This document shows positions 33,312 to 42,275 of a stretch of 64,000 bases of DNA, piece after piece. The DNA lies in contig JADHOC010000014.1 in assembly GCA_016779205.1 (NCBI GenBank), forward strand, positions 1 to 64,000, written 5' to 3'. The translations under genes and the position numbers were made by a program. The stretch's first letter is position 1. Every line of letters starts with the position of its first letter. Source of the stretch: Planctomycetota bacterium. Lineage in GTDB: Bacteria; Planctomycetota; UBA1135; GCA-002686595. The notes beneath the pieces were generated by a model that saw nothing but the letters and a program-made list of their open reading frames with translations, had not been told where the DNA came from and searched no databases.

Positions 33312-34261
33312 GCTGCCTCGGTCTTCTCCAACCCTTCCCCCCGCTGGAGAGCGTGGGCTTCGGCGTGTTCTGGACGGTGATGGGGCTCTTCGTCGGCTCC
33401 TTCCTCAACGTCTGTATCCACCGCTTCCCGGTCGAGGGGGCCTCCGTCTGGAGCCCGTCGAGGTCGCACTGCCCGGCGTGCGATCGTCAGCTGGGTTGGC
33501 GCGAGAACCTGCCCGTCCTCTCCTGGGTGCTCCAGCGCGGCCGCTGCAAGGGCTGCGCGGCGCCCATCCACTGGCGCTATCCGCTCGTCGAGCTGATCGG
33601 CGCCGCAGGGTTCTTCATCGCGTGGCGAGCCGCTGCCGCGGACGGATGGAGCTTCCTGCTGCTCGATTCGGTCGTACTCGCTGCCTTGATCGTCGCGACG
33701 TTCGTGGACTTCGAGCGCTACGAGATCCCCGACCAGGTCTCCATTGGCGGGATGTGGGCGGCGCCGGTGGTGTCCTTCCTCCTGCCCGCGCTGCACGGCT
33801 CCGGCCTGGTCGCCGGCGCGCTGGCCCCGGACGGGACGGTGGACGGGGTGGCGTCCTTGGCGGAGTGCCTGGCTGGCATGGCGGCGGGAGGGGGCGTCCT
33901 GTACGGCCTCGGATGGATCGGCAAGCGGGCGTCCGGCGCCGACGCCATGGGCTTCGGAGATGTCAAGCTGATGGCCGCCGGGGGGGGCCTCCTCGGCGTC
34001 GAGGGCACCTTCTTCGCCCTCCAGGTCGCGGTCTTCACGGGGTCGCTCATCGGGATCCTGAACATCCTCCGCTGGTACCTGGTCGTCCGGGCCCGCCAGC
34101 GCCGGCGCCCGCTCTCCAGCCGCGGGTCCTCCCAGGCCCTCCGAACGGCCAGGGTCCTGGGCCGATATCTGCCCTTTGGCCCGTACTTGGCCCTGGGTAT
34201 TGGAATCGTGCTCCTCGATTGGAAGGATGTGCTCGACCTGCTGCCCTTCGGGCTGGGATAG
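33308..34261 (+). CDS. pilD: Prepilin peptidase (leader peptidase/N-methyltransferase)
   Basis: 317 aa, polytopic membrane aspartic protease that cleaves and methylates type IV prepilins and pseudopilins. The N-terminal domain has two CxxC pairs (CPACDRQLGW and CKGCAAPIHW). The catalytic signature GFGDVKLMAAGGG (~residues 217-229) supplies one Asp; the other is within VDFERYEIPDQ (~residues 136-146). The ATG overlaps the stop of lipoprotein C, an unusual coupling for a pilus peptidase. The likely substrate is the pilin at 39630. Confidence 0.95.
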   Translation: MSCLGLLQPFPPLESVGFGVFWTVMGLFVGSFLNVCIHRFPVEGASVWSPSRSHCPACDRQLGWRENLPVLSWVLQRGRCKGCAAPIHWRYPLVELIGAAGFFIAWRAAAADGWSFLLLDSVVLAALIVATFVDFERYEIPDQVSIGGMWAAPVVSFLLPALHGSGLVAGALAPDGTVDGVASLAECLAGMAAGGGVLYGLGWIGKRASGADAMGFGDVKLMAAGGGLLGVEGTFFALQVAVFTGSLIGILNILRWYLVVRARQRRRPLSSRGSSQALRTARVLGRYLPFGPYLALGIGIVLLDWKDVLDLLPFGLG

Positions 34262-34313
34262 GGATCTCACCCAGGGCCTCGGCAGGGCCATCGAATCCGA
34301 CTGAGGGGACACC

Positions 34314-35030
34314 ATGAACACGTCTGACCAGCCCATGACCAGCGCGCCGATCCACCGCCGCATCGCGCTTGCACTCACCTTGCTCGCGGCGCCGACACTC
34401 ACCTCCTGCGTCACCGAGACCCAGATGCGCCTCTCCGTCGAGGAGCGCGATCGTGAGATCGCCGTGCTGCGCTCGGACAAGGTGGAGCTCCAGGAGCGGG
34501 TCACCCTGATGACCTACGAGGCGGAGGACCTCCGCAACCAGCTCGCCAAGGCGCGCTCCGCCATGCCCTCCACCCAGCCCGCCTCCTTCACCGGCGATAC
34601 GGCCCTCGTGCCCTTCCCCGAGCTGGAGAACCAGGGCATCACCGTCAGCCGCAGGGCCGGCGATACGGTGATCTCGGTCCCCACCGAGATCACCTTCGGC
34701 TCGGGCAAGGCCACGATCTCGAAGGAGGGCAGCCGCGCTCTCGCCTCCGTGGCGGCGCGCCTCAAGTCCGACTTCCCGGAGGACTCCACCTTCCACATCG
34801 AGGGGCACACCGACAGCGACCCGATCCGCAAGTCCAAGTTCAAGTCGAACCGTGACCTGTCGATCCAGCGCGCCATGGCCGTGCTCCAGTTCCTGGTCGC
34901 GGACGCGCGGATCCCTGACAGCCGCTTCGTGGTGGCCGGCTACGGCGAGTACGCGCCCGTGGCCCCCAACAAGGGGGCCCAGAAGGGCAAGAACCGCCGA
35001 GTCGAGATCGTCGTGAAGGACCGCCGCTAG
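34314..35030 (+). CDS. OmpA/MotB-domain lipoprotein
   Basis: 238 aa. Signal peptide with lipobox LAAPTLTSC (~residues 24-32). A coiled coil of ~60 residues (SVEERDREIAVLRSDKVELQ) follows, then a C-terminal OmpA-like peptidoglycan-binding domain with ITFGSGKATISKEG, FHIEGHTDSDPI and KGKNRRVEIVV. It probably tethers the outer membrane to the cell wall, like Pal. GAGGGGAC before the ATG is a good ribosome binding site. Followed by a strong terminator. Confidence 0.88.
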   Translation: MNTSDQPMTSAPIHRRIALALTLLAAPTLTSCVTETQMRLSVEERDREIAVLRSDKVELQERVTLMTYEAEDLRNQLAKARSAMPSTQPASFTGDTALVPFPELENQGITVSRRAGDTVISVPTEITFGSGKATISKEGSRALASVAARLKSDFPEDSTFHIEGHTDSDPIRKSKFKSNRDLSIQRAMAVLQFLVADARIPDSRFVVAGYGEYAPVAPNKGAQKGKNRRVEIVVKDRR

Positions 35031-35067
35031 CGGTCCCGGCCCACGCGTACGCGCGTGGTGTGAGGTC

Positions 35068-35105
35068 AGACGGCTGGTCCGGGGAGCACCCCGGGCCAGC
35101 CGTCT
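35068..35105 (+). terminator. Hairpin terminator after the OmpA-like gene
   Basis: A 17-bp stem with one G-T type mismatch (arms 35068-35084 and 35089-35105) and an AGCA loop, 37 nt after the stop and followed by TGTCTTGG. It isolates the pilT-pilB-pilC cluster from the upstream gene. Confidence 0.7.
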
Positions 35106-35262
35106 TGTCTTGGAATGAGACCGCAGCCCCCCCGGCCGGGGACCCGGTGGTCCGGTGGGTGGAGGGGAGGGGACCGAACGCCCTCAGTCCATTTCGTTCA
35201 AGCATTTGGGCGTGGTGCGTCGATGGGAGACTCGAGCCCGCTTGCCAGCGGGGCGGTATCCC

Positions 35263-36327
35263 ATGATCTCAATGGAAGAACTCCTGGCGCTCCTGATGCG
35301 TCAGGGCGGCTCCGACCTGCACGTCTCGGTCGGTAGCCCCCCCCGACTTCGTATCAACGGCGCTCTGGTATCCGTGGACCATCCGCCCCTCGACGCGGAG
35401 ACCACCCGGAGGCTCTCCACGAGCCTCCTCAACTCGGAGCAGATCGCCCGCCTCGACCGAGAGCTCGAGCTCGACTGCTCGATCGGGATCGAGGGGCTCG
35501 GGCGCTTCCGGGTCAACACGTTCCACCAGCGGGGCGCCGTCGCCTGTGTGCTGAGGGCCATCCCGGAGGGGACGCCAACGTTCGAGCAGCTCGGCATGCC
35601 CATCGAGCTCTGCAAGCGCCTGTGCAACCTCTCCTCGGGGCTCGTCCTGTTCACCGGGGTCACCGGCTCCGGCAAGTCGACGTCGCTCGCCGCGATGATC
35701 GACCACATCAACGAGACCCGAAGTGACCACATCGTCACCATCGAGGATCCCGTCGAATTCACCCACCGCCACAAGCGGTGCATGGTGACCCAGCGAGAGG
35801 TGGGGGACGACACCCACGGCTTCTCCAACGCCCTCAAGAGCGTCCTCCGGCAGGATCCGGACGTGGTGCTCGTGGGCGAGCTCCGCGATCACGAGACCAT
35901 CGAGGCCGCCCTGACGCTGGCGGAGACGGGCCACCTGACCTTCGGGACGCTTCATACCTCGGACGCGGTCCAGACCATGAACCGGATCATCGACGTGTTC
36001 CCTGCGCACCAGCAGGAGCAGGTCAGGACGATGCTCTCGTTCACGCTGGAGGCGGTCTTCAGTCAGGCCCTCGTGCCCACGGCGCGGGGAGAAGGCCGAG
36101 CCCTGGCGGCGGAGATCATGATCGCCACGCCCGCGGTCCGCGCCCTCATCCGCGATGACAAGGCGCACCAGATCTACTCGCACATCCAGACCGGGGCTCA
36201 GCACGGCATGCAGACCATGTCCCAGAGCCTCGCCAACTTGGTCCGCTCCGGGGCCTGTCGACTCGCCGACGCCGAGCGCTTGCTCTCGGACCCCAAGGAA
36301 CTCCAAAGCGCGCTGAACGCAGCCTGA
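35263..36327 (+). CDS. pilT: Twitching motility retraction ATPase PilT
   Basis: 354 aa, standard PilT length. It starts MISMEELLALLMRQGGSDLH, the family N-terminus. Motor motifs: Walker A GVTGSGKSTS (~residues 133-142), Asp box IEDPVEF, Walker B VVLVGELRDHET, His box GHLTFGTLHTSDAVQ with the AIRNLIRE-like region represented by PAVRALIRDDKAHQIYSHI. ATG 35263 is chosen; the frame is open upstream but unrelated. It is 1 bp from the pilB gene, indicating cotranscription. Confidence 0.95.
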   Translation: MISMEELLALLMRQGGSDLHVSVGSPPRLRINGALVSVDHPPLDAETTRRLSTSLLNSEQIARLDRELELDCSIGIEGLGRFRVNTFHQRGAVACVLRAIPEGTPTFEQLGMPIELCKRLCNLSSGLVLFTGVTGSGKSTSLAAMIDHINETRSDHIVTIEDPVEFTHRHKRCMVTQREVGDDTHGFSNALKSVLRQDPDVVLVGELRDHETIEAALTLAETGHLTFGTLHTSDAVQTMNRIIDVFPAHQQEQVRTMLSFTLEAVFSQALVPTARGEGRALAAEIMIATPAVRALIRDDKAHQIYSHIQTGAQHGMQTMSQSLANLVRSGACRLADAERLLSDPKELQSALNAA

Positions 36328-36328
36328 A

Positions 36329-38026
36329 ATGGTCACCGTCTCATCCAAGGTCAAGGCCCTCCTCATCGGCGAGGGGCTCGTCTCCGAGAATGACTGGTCC
36401 CGAGCCTGCAGCGGCGACGGCGAGCCCATCGAGACGCTCCTCGAGGCGGGTGATCTCAACGAGAACGCCCTGATGGAGGTGATGGGGCGGGCTGCCGGCA
36501 TCGCTCCCGTGGACCTTCGCCGGGTCGAACTGGACGCCGCAGTGGTCGACACCGTGGCCCCCGAGCTCTGCCGCGAGCGGGGCTTCATCCCGGTCGCGAA
36601 GACCGGCGACGTGCTCACGATCGCGGTCTCCGACCCGTTCGACGTGCTCCTCTTCGACGACCTCAAGCGGGTCACCCACTGCCACATCCGACCGGTCTTC
36701 TCGCACCGCTCCATGGTCAACAGCGCGCTCAAGCGCGTGCTCAGCGGCGGGACGTCCGTCGAGGAGCTCATGGAGAAGGTCGGCGAGACCGACGATATCG
36801 AGGTCAAGGGCGACGAGGCCGAGGACATCGAGATGGCAGACCTTGACGGCGCCGATGCGCCGGCCGTCAAGCTCGCCAATGCGATCATCCTCGGGGCCTT
36901 GCGCGACAAGGCGAGCGACATCCACATCGAGCCGGGGGACCGGAACCTGCGCGTCCGCTACCGGATCGACGGCCGCCTGCGTCAGATCATGACGCCGCCG
37001 AAGGCCCTGCAGCCGGCCCTCTCCAGTCGACTCAAGATCCTCGCGCAGCTCGACATCGCCGAGCGGAACGCGCCCCAGGACGGCAAGTTCCGGATCAAGT
37101 ACCAGGGGCGCACCGTGGACTTCCGGATCTCGGTGCTTCCGGTGGTCGGCGGAGAGAAGTCGGTCATCCGGATCCTCGACAGCGGGAGCATCTCGATGGA
37201 CCTCGGGAAGATGGGCTTCGAGGAGCAGTCGCTGAAGGACGTCGAGGAGGCGATCCACTCCCCCTACGGGATGGTCCTGGTCACGGGCCCGACCGGTTCA
37301 GGTAAGTCCACCACGCTCTACTCCTGCGTCGCCGCGGTCGCTCACCCCGAGGTGAACGTGACCACCGTGGAGGACCCCGTCGAGTACCGCATGGACGGGA
37401 TCAACCAGGTCCCCGTCAACCCGAAGCGGGGCACCACGTTCGCTGGCGCCCTGCGGTCCATCCTGCGTCAGGATCCCGACATCGTCCTCGTCGGGGAGAT
37501 CAGGGACAAGGAGACGGCGGACATCGCGATCAAGGCGGCCCTCACGGGGCACCTCGTGCTCACGACGCTCCACACCAACGACGCGGCCGCGACGATCACC
37601 CGGCTCATCGACATGGGGATCGACCCCTTCATGGTCTCGAGCTCGATCCTGGTCATCTGCGCTCAGCGACTCGGCCGTCGGCTCTGCACCTCTTGCAAGG
37701 TGGCCATCGAGGAGCCGCCGCGCGAGGAGCTGCTCAAGATCGGCTTCAAGGAGGAGGACTTCGCGACCCCCTTCCAGCTCTTCGAGCCCAACGCCGACGG
37801 CTGCGCGCGCTGCGCCGGCGGCTACAAGGGTCGCTTCCCGATCCTGGAGACTCTGCCCATGACGCAGCGGATCCGCCGCATGGTCGTCGAAGGGCGGCCC
37901 AGGGACGACATCAAGGCTCAGGCCCTCTCGGACGGGATGTTGACCCTGCGGCGGGTCGGCGTCCTGAACGCGATGCGCGGCGTCACCTCGGTCCAAGAGA
38001 TCCTGCGAATCACGCAGGAGCACTGA
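36329..38026 (+). CDS. pilB: Pilus extension/type II secretion ATPase PilB/GspE
   Basis: 565 aa. An N-terminal MshEN-type domain (LLIGEGLVSENDWSRA; PVDLRRVELDAAVV) is followed by the GspE/PilB ATPase: SDIHIEPGDRNLRVRYRIDG, Walker A GPTGSGKSTT (~residue 321), TVEDPVEYR, Walker B IVLVGEIRDKETA, and the zinc-binding segment with CTSCK and CARC. MshEN domains in this family often bind c-di-GMP; whether the key residues are conserved here was not established. It powers pilin polymerisation at the PilC platform. Confidence 0.94.
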   Translation: MVTVSSKVKALLIGEGLVSENDWSRACSGDGEPIETLLEAGDLNENALMEVMGRAAGIAPVDLRRVELDAAVVDTVAPELCRERGFIPVAKTGDVLTIAVSDPFDVLLFDDLKRVTHCHIRPVFSHRSMVNSALKRVLSGGTSVEELMEKVGETDDIEVKGDEAEDIEMADLDGADAPAVKLANAIILGALRDKASDIHIEPGDRNLRVRYRIDGRLRQIMTPPKALQPALSSRLKILAQLDIAERNAPQDGKFRIKYQGRTVDFRISVLPVVGGEKSVIRILDSGSISMDLGKMGFEEQSLKDVEEAIHSPYGMVLVTGPTGSGKSTTLYSCVAAVAHPEVNVTTVEDPVEYRMDGINQVPVNPKRGTTFAGALRSILRQDPDIVLVGEIRDKETADIAIKAALTGHLVLTTLHTNDAAATITRLIDMGIDPFMVSSSILVICAQRLGRRLCTSCKVAIEEPPREELLKIGFKEEDFATPFQLFEPNADGCARCAGGYKGRFPILETLPMTQRIRRMVVEGRPRDDIKAQALSDGMLTLRRVGVLNAMRGVTSVQEILRITQEH

Positions 38027-38077
38027 GCGGTCCCTGCCCCTCCCTGAATCCTCAACGCCACTCAGACCTCCTTCAAA

Positions 38078-39334
38078 ATGACTGACTTCAAGTACTCCGC
38101 GAAGAGCGCGGGCGGCGCCACCGTCGAGGGCACGATCTCGGCGGACACCAAGGCGGCCGCCGTCTCCGAGCTCCGCAAGAAGAACCTCACGATCATCCGG
38201 CTGGATGAAGACAGGGCGCGTCGCCTGCCGTTCGGCGCCGGGAAGGCCACCCTCGCTGGCGCCGCCGACAACCAGCGCGCCCAGGTGGCCAAGGTCCGGG
38301 TGAAGAAGCAGGAGCTCGTCATCTTCACCCGGCAGCTCGCGACGATGGTGGGGGCGGGCCTCTCGCTCCTCGAGTCGCTCGAGGTGCTGGGGCACCAGGC
38401 CGAGTCGAAGGAGATGGGCAAGGTCTGTTCGACGCTGGTCGACTCCGTCCGGAGCGGCTCGGACCTCTCCGCGGCCATGGAGCGGTGCCCGCGGTGCTTC
38501 CCCGTGCTGTACATCAGCATGGTCAAGGCCGGTGAGGTCTCCGGTCAGATGGACGTCATCCTCAACCGTCTCGCGGACTACATGGAGTCCGCCGAGGAGC
38601 TGGCGCGAGAGATCAAGTCGGCCATGACCTACCCGATCATCTCGATGATCCTCGTCCTCGGCATCACCGGCTTCCTCATGATCGGGGTCGTGCCGACGTT
38701 CAAGAACGTCTTCGACTCGATGGACATCGACCTGCCCCTGATCACCCAGGCGGTGCTCGACGCGTCCAACTTCCTCCGGGACAACGCCATCGCGGTGTAC
38801 GGCAGCCTCTTCGGCGCCTTCATCGCCTTCATGATGTTCCGCAAGACCCCCATGGGAATGCGGGTCCTCGACAGCGTCACGCTCAAGCTTCCGATCTTCG
38901 GTCCGCTGTTCCAGAAGGTCTGCCTGGCGCGCTTCAGCCGCACCTTCGCCACGCTCGTGCGCTCTGGCGTGCCGATCATGTCGACGCTGGAGATCGTCGC
39001 CGCCACCTCCGGCAACTGGGTCCTGGAGCGAGCGGTCCTCGAGTCACGGGACGCGGTGCGGGGCGGCAACCTCCTCTCGGACCCGCTGGCAGAGGAGAAA
39101 ATCTTTCCGCCCATGGTGACTCGCATGATCGCGATCGGCGAGCGGACCGGCGCGCTCGAGATGCTCCTCGAGAAGATCGCGGAGTTCTACGACAGCCAGG
39201 TCAAGGCCCAGGTCAAGGGGCTCACGAGCCTCATCGAGCCGCTCCTCATCGCCTTCATGGGCGTGGTGGTGGGGGGGGTCGTCCTCGCGATCTTCATGCC
39301 CATCCTCGACATGGTCACGGCGCTGCAGACCTGA
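38078..39334 (+). CDS. pilC: Inner-membrane platform protein PilC/GspF
   Basis: 418 aa. An N-terminal T4P-specific segment (FKYSAKSAGGATVEGTISAD) is followed by two GspF domains: VIFTRQLATMVGAGLSLLES and LARFSRTFATLVRSGVPIM. Membrane spans are visible at ~residues 185-215, 240-265 and near the C-terminus (LIAFMGVVVGGVVLAIFMPI). GspF/PilC couples the cytoplasmic ATPase to pilin assembly. It is 51 bp after pilB and is followed by the pilin gene. Confidence 0.95.
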   Translation: MTDFKYSAKSAGGATVEGTISADTKAAAVSELRKKNLTIIRLDEDRARRLPFGAGKATLAGAADNQRAQVAKVRVKKQELVIFTRQLATMVGAGLSLLESLEVLGHQAESKEMGKVCSTLVDSVRSGSDLSAAMERCPRCFPVLYISMVKAGEVSGQMDVILNRLADYMESAEELAREIKSAMTYPIISMILVLGITGFLMIGVVPTFKNVFDSMDIDLPLITQAVLDASNFLRDNAIAVYGSLFGAFIAFMMFRKTPMGMRVLDSVTLKLPIFGPLFQKVCLARFSRTFATLVRSGVPIMSTLEIVAATSGNWVLERAVLESRDAVRGGNLLSDPLAEEKIFPPMVTRMIAIGERTGALEMLLEKIAEFYDSQVKAQVKGLTSLIEPLLIAFMGVVVGGVVLAIFMPILDMVTALQT

Positions 39335-39423
39335 TCAGCGGTCCGACTGACCCGCGACAGCGAGGGGCTCCACCGCCTTGGGCGGCCGGGCCCTCTCTCG
39401 TCTCCGATCTCCCCCGCGGGCGT

Positions 39424-39467
39424 CTCAAATAAATCCCAAAAGTAGGGACGACCACTAAAGAAACCCG
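39424..39467. promoter_or_regulatory. A-rich island upstream of the pilin gene
   Basis: About 44 bp rich in A (contains CAAATAAATCCCAAAAG and CTAAAGAAA) in an otherwise very GC-rich 295-bp gap between pilC and the pilin. Such a tract could be an UP element or protein-binding site of a strong pilin promoter. No exact -24/-12 sigma-54 site was found. Confidence 0.35.
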
Positions 39468-39629
39468 ATCGCCGGCGTCGAAACCTCTCTTGGCTCGGCG
39501 GTCTGTCGATGTCGAGCCTCGCCTGGTCTCCGCGGAGGGGGCCTCGCCTGTCAATCCGAACCAATGACTCGGTCCCTTCCGCAGGGCCCAGGGGGCTCCG
39601 CCTCCTCAAACCTACCACTTCTCGACAAG

Positions 39630-40406
39630 ATGAATCGCACCTCAAACAAAGCTGGTTTCACGCTCATCGAACTGATGATCGTGGTGGCCATCATCGCAAT
39701 CATTGCTGCCGTCGCTATTCCGAAGCTGATCAGCGCGCGCATCTCCGCCAACGAGAACGCCGCCATCGCGACGCTTCGTTCTATCGCAGCGGCGCAGCAG
39801 CAGCTCCAGGCCTCGGCCGCGATCGACACCGACGCGGACGGCGGCGGTGAGTACGGCTTCTTCGGCGAGCTCGCCGGTGCCGACCCGGTCCGCGTCTACA
39901 CCTCGGGCGGCGCCGCGATCGGCAACGCCACCGGTGACATCCTGGACCCGACCTACCTCCCCGTTCAGTTCGGCAACGTCGTCAGCGACGGGTCGAACGG
40001 CGTGGTCGAGCGCCAGGGTTACTACTTCAAGATCTGGCTCCCGGACGCCACCACTGGCTCCGGCGACACCTCGATTGCTGGTATCGGTGAGGCTGGTACG
40101 GGCGGTAACCCGGGCACGCTCCCGGACCCCGACAACGCCGAGCTCATCTGGTGCTGCTACGCCTGGCCGGTCCAGACGACGAAGACGGGCAACCGCGCCT
40201 TCTTCATCAACGAGCAGGGAGATGTGATGTCGACCCAGAACCGCGTTGGCGGTACGGGAGTCGGCCAGGTCTACGACGCCTTCGACGACGTCCCCACCTG
40301 CTACGCCGCCTACACCGAGGCCAGCGACATGGGTTCCGACCCGGCGCTCGCCCAGCTTGGCCTCACCGCGGTGGACGCCAACATCTGGACCCCGGTCGGC
40401 AACTGA
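39630..40406 (+). CDS. Type IV pilin/pseudopilin-like protein
   Basis: 258 aa. The prepilin signature KAGFTLIELMIVVAIIAIIA gives a short leader cleaved after Gly, with Phe as first mature residue and the conserved Glu5. The mature part has the long N-terminal helix, then a Gly/Asp-rich globular domain containing several Cys (DNAELIWCCYAW; VPTCYAAYT). It is longer than the typical ~150-residue major pilin and resembles the pseudopilin-like proteins common in Planctomycetes. ATG 39630 lies directly before the leader. Processed presumably by the peptidase at 33308. Confidence 0.9.
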   Translation: MNRTSNKAGFTLIELMIVVAIIAIIAAVAIPKLISARISANENAAIATLRSIAAAQQQLQASAAIDTDADGGGEYGFFGELAGADPVRVYTSGGAAIGNATGDILDPTYLPVQFGNVVSDGSNGVVERQGYYFKIWLPDATTGSGDTSIAGIGEAGTGGNPGTLPDPDNAELIWCCYAWPVQTTKTGNRAFFINEQGDVMSTQNRVGGTGVGQVYDAFDDVPTCYAAYTEASDMGSDPALAQLGLTAVDANIWTPVGN

Positions 40407-40443
40407 TCGAGTCTGATCCGCCGAGCCGCCTGACGGCTCGCTG

Positions 40444-40479
40444 AGGGGCGCCCCTGGCAGTCATGCCTGGGGCGCTCCT
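40444..40479. terminator. Bidirectional terminator between the pilin and tatD
   Basis: An inverted repeat with arms 40444-40459 and 40464-40479 (core GCGCCCC with GGGGCGC, one internal mismatch), loop GTCA. It sits 38 nt after the pilin stop and abuts the end of tatD on the other strand, so it can serve both convergent genes. Confidence 0.65.
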
Positions 40480-41271
40480 TCATTTGTGACCTGCCTGCAG
40501 TGGCGGCAAGCCGAACAGGCGCGAGGCGTTCTCGGTCGTCACGCGCGCGAGGTGCTCCGCGGTGGTCCCCCGCAGCTCCGCCACGAAGCGGAGGGTGTCC
40601 GCGCAGAACGCCGGTTCATTGCGCTTGCCCCGGTGGGGGGTGGGGGCCAGGAAGGGGGCGTCGGTCTCCACGAGGAGTCGGTCCTCCGGGCAGCACCGCG
40701 CGGCTTCCTGGTTCGCTTGGCTACCCTTGAAGGTGACGATCCCGCTGAAGGAGATGTACATGCCAGCCTCGAGGTAGAAGGGGAGCTCGTCGGGGCCCAT
40801 CACGAAGCAGTGCATGACCCCGCGGACGCCCGGGCAGCCTTGCACCAGGGCGAGGGTGTCCTCGTGCGCATCTCGGGAGTGGATGATGACGGGCTTGTCG
40901 AGAGAGCGAGCGAGCTCGAGGTGCCACCTGAAGGAGTCGAGCTGGGCGTCCCGCGGGGCCCACTCCTTGAACCAATCCAGGCCCGTCTCGCCCACGGCGA
41001 TGCAGTCGCGCCGCTGGCAGAGGGCCTCGATCTCACGCCGTGTCCCCTCGTCAAACTTCGCCGCGTCGTGGGGGTGTAGACCTGCGGTTCCGTGGAGTCC
41101 AGGCTCCCGTGCGGCGAGGTCCAACGACGCCCGGGAGGTCTCGACGTCGGTCCCGACCACGACCATCCGCCGGACGCCCGCCTCCCGCGCGCGCTCGAGG
41201 ACGAGGTCTCGGTCCGCGTCGAACTGGTCCCACCAGACGTGGCAGTGGGAGTCGGTGATCCCGACGGTCAT
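40480..41271 (-). CDS. tatD: TatD-family metal-dependent hydrolase
   Basis: 263 aa, normal length. Metal ligands are visible: DSHCHVWWD at the N-terminus (HxH), the VGETGLDWF Glu, PVIIHSRDA, MHCFVMG and VETDAPFLAP. TatD proteins are TIM-barrel nucleases acting on DNA or damaged nucleic acids. The start ATG is at 41271-41269, overlapping the stop of the upstream minus-strand lipoprotein gene (ATGA). The frame is open beyond this start but encodes unrelated sequence. Confidence 0.93.
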   Translation of the reverse strand: MTVGITDSHCHVWWDQFDADRDLVLERAREAGVRRMVVVGTDVETSRASLDLAAREPGLHGTAGLHPHDAAKFDEGTRREIEALCQRRDCIAVGETGLDWFKEWAPRDAQLDSFRWHLELARSLDKPVIIHSRDAHEDTLALVQGCPGVRGVMHCFVMGPDELPFYLEAGMYISFSGIVTFKGSQANQEAARCCPEDRLLVETDAPFLAPTPHRGKRNEPAFCADTLRFVAELRGTTAEHLARVTTENASRLFGLPPLQAGHK

Positions 41272-42275
41272 CGGCAGTTGGTCTGGATGACGTCGTCGAG
41301 GAAGCGCGCGAAGTTCACATTGGACTCGCGGCTCCGGACCTCGGTGAGCAGTTCGCAGGCGGTCTCCTTCGGGAAGCTGGAGAGCACGGTCTGTGCGGAG
41401 ACCATCCGCAGGTAGCCGTTCCCGGTGGACTCCACGAGGGTGGTTCGGATGGCCCCGCTCGCCCGGGGGTCGTCGGAGTGAGCGCCCAGGGAGCGCACGG
41501 CGATCACACGGGCGTAGGGCTCGAGGGCGTAGTTCGTGGCGACCTGCGCCATCATCGGGACGGGGGAGCGCCCCGACCGCTCGCACGCAACTCGCCAGCC
41601 CTCCACGAAGAACTCGTCGTTGGGGGCGGTCTGCTTGGGCATGTCCTGGCGCTGGATATGGGCCTCCGCGCCGGCGAAGAAGGTCTCGGGGGCCACCTCG
41701 GCGAGGAGCAGCAACGCCTCGGAGCGGTCCTCGATGAAGTGCCCATAGGTGAATGCCAGCTCGGCGAGCAGCGGCTCGGCCTCCTCGGGGGACACCCGGG
41801 CGCCCAGGGCCAGGAGGGTCCGCCGGATGGCGTGGTGGCGCTGGGGGTAGTTGGTGAAGGCGTGCAGCGCGGCCCACCCGACCTGGGGGCGGCTGGTGGC
41901 CTCGAGCCGCTCCACCAGGATCTTGTTGTCCATGAACCAGCGGTCGTGGTGGTCGCTGGTCAGGGTGGGGTCGAGTGGCTGCAGGGATCGCAGCAGCTCC
42001 GCCACCTGCTGGCGGTCCGAGTCGCTGATGGGGAGGTCCGCCGGCATCAGGGCCAGGGGGTCGATCTCGAGGGCGTCCGGGGCGAGCCTCCGCTCCCCGA
42101 CCAGGGGCTCGATCAGGTCCTCGGGGCGGATGGAGGGGGTGAAGGTGGAGGACTCGGCGGACGTCAACCCGGCCGGGTCGCCCGCACCTTCTCCCTCTCC
42201 GCCGGAGCAGGAGGCTGCCATGGCTGCGAGCGCCAGGGCTGCGGCCCCAAGCGGGCTCCCAGGCCTGTGCGACAT
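41268..42275 (-). CDS. Lipoprotein of unknown function, helical-repeat-like
   Basis: 335 aa from ATG 42275, chosen because it is followed by a lipoprotein signal (LGAAALALAAMAASC). A Gly/Glu linker leads to an all-helical region with regularly spaced Leu/Ala-rich helices (WAALHAFTNYPQRHHAIRRT; AEPLLAELAFTYGHFIEDRS; PYARVIAVRSLGAHSDD), suggestive of HEAT-type repeats. No catalytic motif recognised. It is translationally coupled to tatD. A longer version starting at 42467 would bury the signal peptide and is unlikely. Confidence 0.75.
   Translation of the reverse strand: MSHRPGSPLGAAALALAAMAASCSGGEGEGAGDPAGLTSAESSTFTPSIRPEDLIEPLVGERRLAPDALEIDPLALMPADLPISDSDRQQVAELLRSLQPLDPTLTSDHHDRWFMDNKILVERLEATSRPQVGWAALHAFTNYPQRHHAIRRTLLALGARVSPEEAEPLLAELAFTYGHFIEDRSEALLLLAEVAPETFFAGAEAHIQRQDMPKQTAPNDEFFVEGWRVACERSGRSPVPMMAQVATNYALEPYARVIAVRSLGAHSDDPRASGAIRTTLVESTGNGYLRMVSAQTVLSSFPKETACELLTEVRSRESNVNFARFLDDVIQTNCR

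Noticed and set aside
37693..38085. Small + strand frame overlapping pilB
   Set aside because: Out-of-frame shadow of the PilB zinc-binding segment with no conserved sequence.
39335..39629. Sigma-54 (-24/-12) promoter upstream of the pilin
   Set aside because: No GG-N10-GC arrangement with acceptable flanks was found by eye.
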